The position numbers and the translations under genes are program-made. Positions 47,321 to 55,719 of a stretch of 64,000 nt of DNA are shown here, piece by piece (the stretch's first letter is position 1; the number at the start of each line of letters is the position of its first letter). Origin of the DNA: Melioribacteraceae bacterium (lineage in GTDB: Bacteria > Bacteroidota > Ignavibacteria > Ignavibacteriales > Melioribacteraceae); NCBI GenBank assembly GCA_030584085.1, contig CP129490.1, forward strand, positions 2,637,511-2,701,510. The letters run 5' to 3'. Below the pieces are notes generated by a model. It did not search any database. It saw only the letters and a list, made by a program, of their open reading frames with translations, and was not told the DNA's origin.

Positions 47321-49192
47321 TCTTTGCTCAGGTTCGCCGCCTCCTGCTCCACCACCGTTTGTTGTCTTAAGGATTGTTGAATAACCATAACCATCGATCT
47401 GCTCGCTGGTACCAATTGCCCAACCATAATTTTGATCAGTGAATGAAATGGAATACGTGTATGAGTATTCACCTTGCTTTACCCAACTATTGCCGCCATC
47501 GCTTGTGTAATAAATTCCATCAGCTGTACCAGCCCATCCTTTGGATTCATCACTAAAATAGATTTCGTAAATTATATTAGTTTGCCATCCTATTGGCAAT
47601 GGTCTAGCTGTTTCATTCCAGTTTGCACCTCCATCAATTGTTTTATATAATTTATATCCGGCTGCCCATCCAATATGTTCATTTATAAAGAAAATTGACT
47701 TTGTCTGTGTAATATTTGATGTATTCTCTATCCAATCAGCTCCACCGCTGGTCGTTTTGTATAATCTAAGATCTGAGGCAAGCCAACCAACATTTGGATT
47801 GACAAAAAGTAATGAACTAAAATCATCGGTTGTACCCATATCTCTGTCAATCCAATTTAAACCTCCATCGTTAGTACTCAACAAGGCATCATTAAATGAA
47901 ATATCTGTGCCTGCTGCCCAACCATTATTTTGATCTGTAAAGAAAATCGTTCTTAGTAGTCTGTTTTCATAACTGGATTGTTCAACCCAGTCAACACCAC
48001 CGTTAGTTGTTTTAAATATAAACCCATTTCCTCCGCATACCCAGCCGTGGGTACTATTGACAAAATGAATGTCATAAAAGGAAGGGGTCATGTTAAAAGG
48101 AAATGATTCTGGAGTTGTAATTGCCCATGATTCACCGTCATCTCCGGTCTTAAGAATACCTGGGCCTCCTACTGCCCAACAAGTATTTTGATTTTGAGCA
48201 TGAACTGAATTTAACCCACTCAATTGAAAGGATTGACGTCGCCAGGAATTACCGCCATCATAAGTTTGTAATAGCCCTGAACCCGTTACATATCCAGTAT
48301 TTTCATCTGTAAAATAACCGGTAGGAGTTGAAGGGGTGGAAATATTAAATGTATTTTTATTGTCAGTAATAAAATCAGGAGTATGGTCTTCCCAATCAAT
48401 TCCAGCATTTGTAGTTTTCAATACACTATAATAAGGCCCTACGGCCCATCCAATGTTGTAGTCAATAAAATTCACTGAGTTCATCGTTCCATCATAAATA
48501 ATACTTATTGTTGAACCACCATCGGTTGTTTTGAAAATTCCACCACCAATACCAGTGATCCAACTACCTGTAAAATATCCAACATTTTCATCGAGAAAGT
48601 AGATACTGGTAAGTCCATTAAATAATGAAACAGTTCTCGTCCAGTTCTCTCCCCCATCATTAGTCTTCCAAACTCCGTCGGCTACTGCCCAACCGACTTG
48701 TGAATTTATAAAAAAGATATCAGCGAAATATGTGTATGTAAATTTTGTGACCCAATTTGCACCACCGTCGGTGGTTTTAAGTAAATCACCATAATTACTT
48801 ACTGCAAACCCGAAACTAGCATCAATGAAAAATATAGAATTAATATCTCCATTAATACTTACCGAGTAATCGTTCCAAGTCAACCCACCATCATTTGTTC
48901 CATAGATTGCGCCCCCTCTCCCCCCAACCCAAAAATTTAATTGTGATACTGCCGATACAGAATAAAAATTTGTGGCAGTCGGTATTGAGCAGTTAATCCA
49001 TGTTTTCCCTTTATCGGTTGTCCTAAAGACAGACCCAGTGGCTCCCGCAACAAATCCATTATATTGATCAATGAACTTAACAGAATGAGCACCCGCACTA
49101 TTTGGGTATAATAATGATCTTTCCCATTGTGCATTAGTGCTTGTACTGACGAGCAAAAAACCAATCGCAAAAAGAAGTATTATTTGTTTCAT
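46538..49192 (-). CDS. Secreted YCF48-type beta-propeller protein with sorting domain
   Basis: The 884-aa protein has a signal peptide (to about 22) and a long propeller region (~23-640). It shows about fourteen Asp-box-like units of the form T-x-DGG-x-x-W (for example TNDGGLTW, TTDGGANW, TSDGGNSW), enough for two seven-bladed propellers. A choice-of-anchor J/cleaved-adhesin-like domain (~655-790; DEWLITPSFAL, WQYVGNDGDVAAIDNVKL) follows, then the sorting domain with ELSQNYPNPFNPSTKISYSI and a terminal LLLLR. Secretion is probably by a type IX-like route. Role unknown; perhaps adhesion or polymer binding. Confidence 0.8.
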   Translation of the reverse strand: MKQIILLFAIGFLLVSTSTNAQWERSLLYPNSAGAHSVKFIDQYNGFVAGATGSVFRTTDKGKTWINCSIPTATNFYSVSAVSQLNFWVGGRGGAIYGTNDGGLTWNDYSVSINGDINSIFFIDASFGFAVSNYGDLLKTTDGGANWVTKFTYTYFADIFFINSQVGWAVADGVWKTNDGGENWTRTVSLFNGLTSIYFLDENVGYFTGSWITGIGGGIFKTTDGGSTISIIYDGTMNSVNFIDYNIGWAVGPYYSVLKTTNAGIDWEDHTPDFITDNKNTFNISTPSTPTGYFTDENTGYVTGSGLLQTYDGGNSWRRQSFQLSGLNSVHAQNQNTCWAVGGPGILKTGDDGESWAITTPESFPFNMTPSFYDIHFVNSTHGWVCGGNGFIFKTTNGGVDWVEQSSYENRLLRTIFFTDQNNGWAAGTDISFNDALLSTNDGGLNWIDRDMGTTDDFSSLLFVNPNVGWLASDLRLYKTTSGGADWIENTSNITQTKSIFFINEHIGWAAGYKLYKTIDGGANWNETARPLPIGWQTNIIYEIYFSDESKGWAGTADGIYYTSDGGNSWVKQGEYSYTYSISFTDQNYGWAIGTSEQIDGYGYSTILKTTNGGGAGGGEPEQRVVLDEKFDGAQFPPNSWTINQTHQTNTWIAGNITDHNFSSIDPTNVNSAYCPWIAADQDEWLITPSFALATGAATIEFYSGYSTAWLSSATLKLLISIDGGTNWTQIWEADNDGQPWSWRYQNVDITQYANNPNMKLAWQYVGNDGDVAAIDNVKLTGFVTVTEIEEDIERIPLQYELSQNYPNPFNPSTKISYSIPNSGKVKLVIYDVLGREVKTLVNQEQHAGTYTVDFNADRLSSGVYFYRLTSGQFSETRKLLLLR

Positions 49193-49238
49193 AACATCCT
49201 CACGTATTTATTTAAAATGATTTAAATTCATTTCCTGA

Positions 49239-49712
49239 TTAAGAGTAATTTATATTAGTACTAATCTGAATTTCTGGAAGAATGCTTTGTGGCATACTCT
49301 CAATGTTTTTATTACACCAATCAATCGCGATTTTCTTGAATACGTCTCTTTTATATTTATACCATTCGTTACCGATGTTGAAGTGCAGAATTAAATTTCT
49401 GAGCTGCCAGTAATTGGTATTATGTTCATTCTCTAATTTTGCTACTTCTTCGTATATATCTTGGTTTGGATTATTGCGGAGAAAGTTTAGCATCAATTCA
49501 TGTTCGTTAATTTCTTTTTTGGTAGGGAGTTTCAAATAATCGGTTTCAGCAAAATCTTCTTTACTTGAATCAGTTTTGGCTTTGATAGGATTTTTTTGTT
49601 CATGACTACTAAGGTGAATTAATTCACCTGACAGTTTATGAAGAAAAGAAAGACCATCATCGGAGATAAGTTCTAATTCATTAATAATATCTTCAAGACT
49701 TATACTTCTCAT
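49239..49712 (-). CDS. UPF0158 family protein
   Basis: The 157-aa protein matches UPF0158. It opens ISLEDIINELELISDDGLSFL, has a central LPTKKEINEHELMLNFL, and ends with the conserved NEWYKYKRDVFKKIAIDWCNKN. The central linker is Ser/Lys/Asp rich. UPF0158 proteins are cytoplasmic with unknown function. It follows the LuxR regulator gene by 128 nt that contain a palindrome, and AGGACT precedes its ATG. Confidence 0.75.
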   Translation of the reverse strand: MRSISLEDIINELELISDDGLSFLHKLSGELIHLSSHEQKNPIKAKTDSSKEDFAETDYLKLPTKKEINEHELMLNFLRNNPNQDIYEEVAKLENEHNTNYWQLRNLILHFNIGNEWYKYKRDVFKKIAIDWCNKNIESMPQSILPEIQISTNINYS

Positions 49713-49780
49713 TAATAAGTCCTAAAATTTAAAATCAGTTATACTTCCAAAAGAATATAGAGTTAGAATTATGGATTGGA

Positions 49781-49798
49781 CATACCCATAAATGGGTA
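49781..49798. promoter_or_regulatory. 18-bp palindrome between the LuxR regulator and UPF0158 genes
   Basis: ATACCCAT and ATGGGTAT form a perfect palindrome around a 2-bp AA centre, about 70-90 nt upstream of the UPF0158 start. No T-tract follows on the minus strand, which argues against a terminator. A dimeric regulator such as the adjacent LuxR-type protein could bind it; this is inferred. Confidence 0.4.
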
Positions 49799-49840
49799 TT
49801 TAAATTTATTAGTAAAAGGATATGCGGACAGAATATAGTT

Positions 49841-50626
49841 TTAAATCCAGCCTTCAGCCAAACTTTTAGAAACCAATTCAACCGAATTTTTGCAACCCGA
49901 CTTATGTAAGATATTTTTTCGATGTGTTTCAACAGTAGCTTGTGAAATGAAAAGTTTTTCCGCGATAGTTTTTGTTTTATTTCCTTCAGATAGAAGTTTT
50001 ATAATTTCTATTTCCCTCTTAGTAAAGACGATTGGCGGACTATGATCACCAGCATTTTCATGTTTTGTTGTATCAATATCTAAATTTAGGTAAGATGGTT
50101 CATCCATTAAACCAATCAAAGAAAATTTGTAATTATTTGTTTTTGTAAGATGATTAATGTTCGTATGTATATTAAGTGACTTGATGAATTTATAATTTTC
50201 ATCCATGCTGACGACCAATGCTTGGTGATTAAATAACTCATAGCTTCCATCAGCAACTTGTAATCTAAAATTATACGATCCTTTGTATTTAGTGAATTTG
50301 TCAGCTCCGATTTCGGAGATTATAAAATTCAACGCTTTCTCTTCGGCTTTGGTCACAAATTCGATATCGTTTGGATGTGTTAGATTCAAAATATCATCTA
50401 TATTCTTAATCTCATTTGGATTAATTCCATGAATAAGTTCAAAACTTTTACTTAAGTGTGAGAGGCTCATATTATTGAAATCTATTATATAGGAATAGCA
50501 AGGGCCTGAAGAGAATATGGAACTAAGAATTTCATCAAAGTTGATTTGTGCTAATTCAGTTGATGAGCTCTGTTCATTTTGAACTTTACTCCACACTTCA
50601 TGCATAAGTTGAATTTCATCATTCAT
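49841..50626 (-). CDS. PAS-like domain LuxR-type transcriptional regulator
   Basis: The 261-aa protein has a PAS-like sensory half (~25-160; YSYIIDFNNMSLSHLSKSFELIHGINPNEI, FRLQVADGSYELFNHQALVV) and a C-terminal LuxR HTH (~195-255; FTKREIEIIKLLSEGNKTKTIAEKLFISQATVETHRKNI). There is no receiver Asp and no AHL pocket, so the signal is unknown, probably small-molecule or redox. It is divergent from no gene but is flanked by the T9SS-type secreted protein genes, so control of them is possible. Confidence 0.82.
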   Translation of the reverse strand: MNDEIQLMHEVWSKVQNEQSSSTELAQINFDEILSSIFSSGPCYSYIIDFNNMSLSHLSKSFELIHGINPNEIKNIDDILNLTHPNDIEFVTKAEEKALNFIISEIGADKFTKYKGSYNFRLQVADGSYELFNHQALVVSMDENYKFIKSLNIHTNINHLTKTNNYKFSLIGLMDEPSYLNLDIDTTKHENAGDHSPPIVFTKREIEIIKLLSEGNKTKTIAEKLFISQATVETHRKNILHKSGCKNSVELVSKSLAEGWI

Positions 50627-50665
50627 TTTTTCATCTTACTTTAAGAAAAATTGTATTGATTTAAT

Positions 50666-50688
50666 GAAAGGGGCACGAAGCCCCTTTC
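50666..50688 (-). terminator. Terminator after the subtilase gene
   Basis: A perfect 9-bp stem (GAAAGGGGC / GCCCCTTTC, loop ACGAA) lies 16 nt beyond the stop. The T-tract on the minus strand is short (ATTAAAT). Confidence 0.8.
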
Positions 50689-50703
50689 TATTGCTTATCG
50701 CTA

Positions 50704-51490
50704 CTACCTGAGCAAAATCAGTTTCTTTGTTTCAGAAAACTGATCTGCACGTATACGATAAAAATACACACCGCTTGATAAACTTTCAGCATTAAAATCA
50801 ATAGAATATGTTCCCGCATTCTGAAATTCATTAACTAATACTTTTACAGTTCTTCCTAATACATCATAAACTACAAGATTCACTTTACTGCTCGCCGGAA
50901 TTGCATAATTAATTTTTGTACTCGGATTAAACGGATTTGGATAGTTTTGAGAAAGTGAATAATTAACCGGGATTTTTTCATCTTCTTCTTTTATGTCTGT
51001 GACAGTTACAAAGCCGGTTAATTTAATATTGTCTATTGCAACAATATCCCCATCATTACCAACATATTGCCAAGCTAATTTTATATTAGAATTATTTGCA
51101 TATTGTGTTATACTTACATTTTGGTATCTCCAGCCCCATGATTGACCGTCATTAACAGCTTCCCAAATTTTTGTCCAACTCGATCCGCCATTTGTAGAAA
51201 TGTGAAGTTTTAAAGTTGCTGCACTTAACCATGCTGTGCTGTAGCCGGAGTAAAATTCTATTGTTGCATCACCGGAAGCTAAAGCAAAACTTGGAGTGAT
51301 TAACCACTCATCTTGATCTGCTGCCATCCACTGACAAATAGCCGAGTAAGTGCTTGTAGGATCAATAGTATTAAAATTATAATCTACAACATTACCGGCA
51401 TTCCACGTATTTACCGCCTGCAGCTGAATTCTGGTCCAGCCTTGGGGTGGAAAAGTAGTTGTTTCAAATTTTTCATCAATAACAATTCGC
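50704..51490 (-). repeat. Duplicated cell-surface C-terminal module, copy B
   Basis: This part of the subtilase gene encodes the same choice-of-anchor J domain and sorting domain as 46538-47320, in the same order and orientation. Protein identity is very high in the WRYQN..ITQYANN..KLAWQYVGNDGD block. Confidence 0.7.
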
Positions 51491-53376
51491 TCTTCTGTTC
51501 CTCCACCGCCGCCTCCTGTATTAGTGACTGCTTCATAAATATCCAATCTGCCGTATCCAAAAATTGAGTTTGGTAGTGATGAGAGACCTGTTGTATTGGT
51601 GTTGTTTGTAAAAGCAGAATAAATTTGTGATGGCGTTAATGATGGATTTTTCTGAAGTAATAACGCTGCCGCTCCCGCTGCCATTGGACATGCCATGCTT
51701 GTGCCTTGCATCTTATAATAGTTTGCATCTCCACCGGCAACTCCATCATTATCAATCCAAGAAGTCGAAATGCTGGTATAAACATCAGTATCTCTAAGAG
51801 AGAGAACAACATGCCCTGGGGCAGTAATATTTGGTTTTTGGTGACCATCAACTCTCGGACCTCGGCTTGAGAAATTAGCTATTCCATTTAAAGTATTACC
51901 GGAGTAATACCATGAACTCCCATTAACATCCGTCCACATTTCTCTTGATACGTAAGCTCCAACTGCGTATGCATAATCAGCACTTGCCGGACTTCCAATT
52001 GTGTAATCTTGATCGGGATTTTGAAACGTTGTATAGGAACCCCAGTCATCATAAATATGAAAGAATTGATTGCTTGATGAGTTATTTACGACTTTCAAAT
52101 AATATGTGCCTGCTTGTCTTATGTAAAAATTATAATGCGAATATCTTGATTCTGTTCCTCTCAGACTTTCAAATGGATTTTGATCTTGAACCACATCATT
52201 CAATTTATTAAACGAAGCATCATAATATTCAAGTGATAAATTATTTCTCGTTCCCAAACCATCATACCAAACAAGATTAAACCAAAGAGTCGCGTCAGCA
52301 TCACCGGGATCGGCAAAATTAACTTGTATAAAATTAGTTGAACTGTTAGCGTTTACGGTACCGGAATAATGTCTTCCTTGTGCGGCAGAGTTTCCAGCCG
52401 AAATAAAAAATGGTACTCCTTGGTCATAAACCCAATCAGCTTTTTGTTCAATTGCTTCGCTTCCGTCATGAAAAGTATTCCATCCACCGTAACTCATGGA
52501 AAGAACATCAACATTATAAACACTAACTGCGGCATCCATTGCGGCAATTTCAGCAGCACTTGAAGCTGATGAAGATGCATCACCACCAATTTTTAAGAAT
52601 ACTAAATCAGCTCCGGGTGCGACACCGGTAAATGGACCTTGCCCGTTATTTACATGTGAATGACCAGCAGATAAAGTTCCTCTTCCCAAAACTGATCCGA
52701 CAACATGTGTGCCGTGCCCTGATGTAATGTTCTCAACATCGGGATCTATATTCGGATAATCCCAATAATCCATTGCCGTATATGAGCTAGGTAAATCGCT
52801 TCCCATATAATAAGAATCAAGTCCTGAATCCAGCACACCAACCGTAACACCGGAACCATCATAACCCAAGTTCCAAACTTGTGGTGCGCCTATGCTTTGA
52901 TTACCATTATTATTATGAGGGATAGATTCATGTTCTGCGGTATCAATCTTTTTAATAAAATCAAATGAGATTGTGTTTTCAAATTTATTAACAGGCATTG
53001 CGGCAACGATAAATCCATAAGGATGATTTTCCGAAGGAGGAGTCCATAATTCCCAATAACAATCGAGTCCTTCCGCATAAAGAATTTCCTTTTGTAATTC
53101 CGTTGGTATTGAATCAAAATACAAAACTACTTTTGTAAAACTTTGGCTTTGAGTGATTTCTCCTTTTGAAAGCTGATATTTCTTCGCACTTATCTTTTCA
53201 ATGAGTTTACCACTCAATATTTTACTTTGTTGTGCTTCGGTTAGTTGAATGTAATTCTCCTGCTGTAACAAAATTCGTTCAGAATTTGATTTTGAAAATT
53301 CAACTTGATCTATGATCTGCGCTGGGATGAGCAAGTAGAATAGAGAAAAAACTATAATGAATAGTTGTTTTTTCAT
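50704..53376 (-). CDS. Secreted subtilisin-like (S8) serine protease with sorting domain
   Basis: The product is about 890 aa from MKKQLFIIVF (ATG at 53376, with GGAGG upstream). A signal peptide is followed by a propeptide of about 51-148, then the catalytic domain with Asp183 (GVLDSG), His221 (GHGTHVVG), Asn329 (SAGN) and Ser560 (GTSMACP). An inserted domain of about 345-450 looks like a P-domain-like beta region. A choice-of-anchor J domain (~625-785) and the sorting domain end the protein. All four active-site residues are present. The adjacent lipoprotein gene is homologous to its propeptide. Confidence 0.93.
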   Translation of the reverse strand: MKKQLFIIVFSLFYLLIPAQIIDQVEFSKSNSERILLQQENYIQLTEAQQSKILSGKLIEKISAKKYQLSKGEITQSQSFTKVVLYFDSIPTELQKEILYAEGLDCYWELWTPPSENHPYGFIVAAMPVNKFENTISFDFIKKIDTAEHESIPHNNNGNQSIGAPQVWNLGYDGSGVTVGVLDSGLDSYYMGSDLPSSYTAMDYWDYPNIDPDVENITSGHGTHVVGSVLGRGTLSAGHSHVNNGQGPFTGVAPGADLVFLKIGGDASSSASSAAEIAAMDAAVSVYNVDVLSMSYGGWNTFHDGSEAIEQKADWVYDQGVPFFISAGNSAAQGRHYSGTVNANSSTNFIQVNFADPGDADATLWFNLVWYDGLGTRNNLSLEYYDASFNKLNDVVQDQNPFESLRGTESRYSHYNFYIRQAGTYYLKVVNNSSSNQFFHIYDDWGSYTTFQNPDQDYTIGSPASADYAYAVGAYVSREMWTDVNGSSWYYSGNTLNGIANFSSRGPRVDGHQKPNITAPGHVVLSLRDTDVYTSISTSWIDNDGVAGGDANYYKMQGTSMACPMAAGAAALLLQKNPSLTPSQIYSAFTNNTNTTGLSSLPNSIFGYGRLDIYEAVTNTGGGGGGTEERIVIDEKFETTTFPPQGWTRIQLQAVNTWNAGNVVDYNFNTIDPTSTYSAICQWMAADQDEWLITPSFALASGDATIEFYSGYSTAWLSAATLKLHISTNGGSSWTKIWEAVNDGQSWGWRYQNVSITQYANNSNIKLAWQYVGNDGDIVAIDNIKLTGFVTVTDIKEEDEKIPVNYSLSQNYPNPFNPSTKINYAIPASSKVNLVVYDVLGRTVKVLVNEFQNAGTYSIDFNAESLSSGVYFYRIRADQFSETKKLILLR

Positions 53377-53419
53377 TTGCGGCCTCCAATTAAGTTTAGT
53401 CAAAATACTTGACTAAATA

Positions 53420-53908
53420 TTACTTATTCAATTCGTTTAATTTCATGAGAATATCAGGATGCAATTCTATTTCTCCGGAATCAACTTTTTTAATAAACTC
53501 AAGACAGAGATTTTTTTCGAAATCCGGGACTGAAACTTCCGCTAGAACAAAACCAAGCAGATGATTTGAGGACGGTGGTGACCAAGAAGACCAATCAATT
53601 TTTGCCGAATATTTTTCCAATTCGGATTTCTGATCCGTACTAGGTTCTCTTTCAAGGTAGAAAATAACTTTTTGAATAACCTCTTCCTCTGTTAGTAAAT
53701 CATTTCTAAAGAGATACATCTTTGCGCTCATCTGTTCGATAAGTTTGCTGCTTAATATTTTATGACTGCAATCTTCGGCAAAATATAAATATTCATCTAC
53801 CGGAATTAATGTTGAATGATTTTTTTTAACCAAATCATTCTCTTGAGTTTGTTCTGAATTACATGAAAAACAAATTAATGCAATTATTAAAACGTAGATA
53901 ATTTTCAT
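53420..53908 (-). CDS. Lipoprotein homologous to the adjacent subtilase propeptide
   Basis: A 162-aa product from MKIIYVLIIA (GAGGG upstream) with a lipoprotein-like signal ending ICFSC (Cys16). Residues 49-146 align without gaps to residues 51-148 of the neighbouring subtilase, its propeptide region. By my hand count about 39 of 98 positions are identical. Shared anchors include KILS.KLIE, SAK.Y, W.PP..NH..GF and FIKK.D. There is no catalytic domain. By analogy with I9-type propeptide inhibitors it may inhibit or chaperone the protease in the periplasm, but that is inferred. It directly precedes the protease gene by 43 nt on the same strand. Confidence 0.8.
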   Translation of the reverse strand: MKIIYVLIIALICFSCNSEQTQENDLVKKNHSTLIPVDEYLYFAEDCSHKILSSKLIEQMSAKMYLFRNDLLTEEEVIQKVIFYLEREPSTDQKSELEKYSAKIDWSSWSPPSSNHLLGFVLAEVSVPDFEKNLCLEFIKKVDSGEIELHPDILMKLNELNK

Positions 53909-53963
53909 TAATCCCTCGTTATAAAAATGAAATTGCAATTAAAAAATATATATCCAAAACGAT

Positions 53964-55541
53964 TTATTTTAATAAAACCATCTTGCGAATTTCAAAATGA
54001 CTACCCATAGTTAATTTGTAATAATAAGTCCCACTTGACAAATCTGAGCCATCAAATTCTATTTCATAAGTTCCTGGCGATTTAGTTTCATTTACCAAAC
54101 TCTTCACTTCTCTGCCAATAATGTCATACACTTTTAGCGTTATGAATTGATATTCGGGAATTGAAAAATTAATAGTGGTTGTTGGATTAAAAGGATTAGG
54201 ATAGTTCTGCGATAATGAAAATTCTTTCTGAACTGTTTCTTCATCTTCAACCGAGGTAATGGTTGTTGGAAAGTTTATATACTTAATCCTTCCACCGTTT
54301 CCATCCGGATTGGGTTCACTTATGACTTGTGTTATGCTTCCGGCTTTATGAAATGCTTCTCTTAAAGATGAATAAAAATATCCTTGCTGTGCTTCAATAT
54401 ATGAATAACCAATCAATTCTCCTGAGCTATTTACTTTAGTAAGAGCATAATGATTAAGATTATTAATCATAACATTTGTGGAAACATAAATATTTCCATC
54501 ATAGTGCATGTATATTCCATTTGGATCGCCATAACCATCGTAGTAAAATGAAATTGCCGGTGAAGATGGTTCATATGTTAATAGTAAATCGCCCGTGGAA
54601 CTGTAATGGTATAATAGCAATACATTTCCAATAGGCGGAACTTGATCTGAAGCTGCCAATAAAATACCGGAAGGAGTTTGCTTTAATGAAATTCCCTCAT
54701 GTGTACTTTGGGGATTAGTATTGAATCTGTTCCAACTTAATACTCCTGTTGAATCATAGCGGCTCAACATCCAAACTTCTGAATTCGACATGCCTGTTAT
54801 GTAAACAGAATTATCTGTCCCAAGAGTCATGTCATTTAGTTCATCATAACCCGTGTGTTCATTTTGCCAGTGTTGAAAACCGTTTTCATTCAGTTTAATA
54901 ACAACTCCCTTAGTACCTGTCTGCGTATACTCATTACCCATCAAATAAATATTTTTATGTGAATCCATTTCGCTGTTCATTATTCTGCCATTAGAGACTT
55001 CTCTCAAAACTGAATCCCAAATCAACAACCCGGCGGGGCTGAATTTTGCGGCTCCAAAGCCCTGTGCACCACCTTCATGTTCTGTACAAGTAAATGTCAC
55101 AAATACATTTTCTTCATCATCAACAAAAATTCTATCATTAACACCATAGTTAACTGTAAAACTAGTTAGTGAATCACCTGAAGATGAAAAAACAGTAACT
55201 TTTTTGTCATGCCATACATATAATTTATCATTCAAGTTAGCGTAGAACATTTTAGTATCATTAAAAAAACCGGTGGAAAGTTTTATACTTTTCTCCCAAA
55301 CAACGCTTCCACTACTCGATACTTTTATTATTTCGATGGCGCTAAATTGTGTTCCTTCATCCCATGTATATGCTGAGGTATAAATATTACCGTTAGGATC
55401 AGAAACCGAAGAGTGATAAAAAACTGTTTTATCAGGTTCCCAAGTCGAAATCCAATTTACTGATTGAGCAACAAATGAATTTGCAAGAAGCAAAAAGAGA
55501 GCAATACTAAAAAGATAAGAAGAGAATTTAGATTGGTTCAT
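53964..55541 (-). CDS. Secreted SBBP/PQQ-like repeat protein with sorting domain
   Basis: About 525 aa starting MNQSKFSSYLF (GGAGGG upstream). A signal peptide ends SFVAQ. The body shows repeated strand-turn motifs such as DPNGNIYTSAYTWDEG, DSHKNIYLMGNEY, GTDNSVYITGMSN and YDGNIYVSTN, the look of a beta-propeller of the SBBP type. The sorting domain has SLSQNYPNPFNPTTTINFSI. The sequence gives no enzymatic motif. It stands first of the three minus-strand genes of the protease locus and could share a transcript with the lipoprotein and protease genes. Confidence 0.75.
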   Translation of the reverse strand: MNQSKFSSYLFSIALFLLLANSFVAQSVNWISTWEPDKTVFYHSSVSDPNGNIYTSAYTWDEGTQFSAIEIIKVSSSGSVVWEKSIKLSTGFFNDTKMFYANLNDKLYVWHDKKVTVFSSSGDSLTSFTVNYGVNDRIFVDDEENVFVTFTCTEHEGGAQGFGAAKFSPAGLLIWDSVLREVSNGRIMNSEMDSHKNIYLMGNEYTQTGTKGVVIKLNENGFQHWQNEHTGYDELNDMTLGTDNSVYITGMSNSEVWMLSRYDSTGVLSWNRFNTNPQSTHEGISLKQTPSGILLAASDQVPPIGNVLLLYHYSSTGDLLLTYEPSSPAISFYYDGYGDPNGIYMHYDGNIYVSTNVMINNLNHYALTKVNSSGELIGYSYIEAQQGYFYSSLREAFHKAGSITQVISEPNPDGNGGRIKYINFPTTITSVEDEETVQKEFSLSQNYPNPFNPTTTINFSIPEYQFITLKVYDIIGREVKSLVNETKSPGTYEIEFDGSDLSSGTYYYKLTMGSHFEIRKMVLLK

Positions 55542-55719
55542 GATCCCTCCGGAAATAACCAAGGTTAGTTATAAGTTTATTCTATATATGTGCAACTAAA
55601 AACATCCGGAAGAAAGGTAAGCAATTTGATCACCTTAATAAGACCCTCAACTCTGAAATGAATATAAAAAATATTTTCCTATAAAAACACTATTTTGTAA
55701 AGCAAAAAACGGAGATGTA

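Noticed and set aside
49781-49798. Terminator for the LuxR gene at the 18-bp palindrome
   Set aside because: There is no T-tract on the minus strand, and the symmetry fits an operator better. I list it as regulatory with low confidence.
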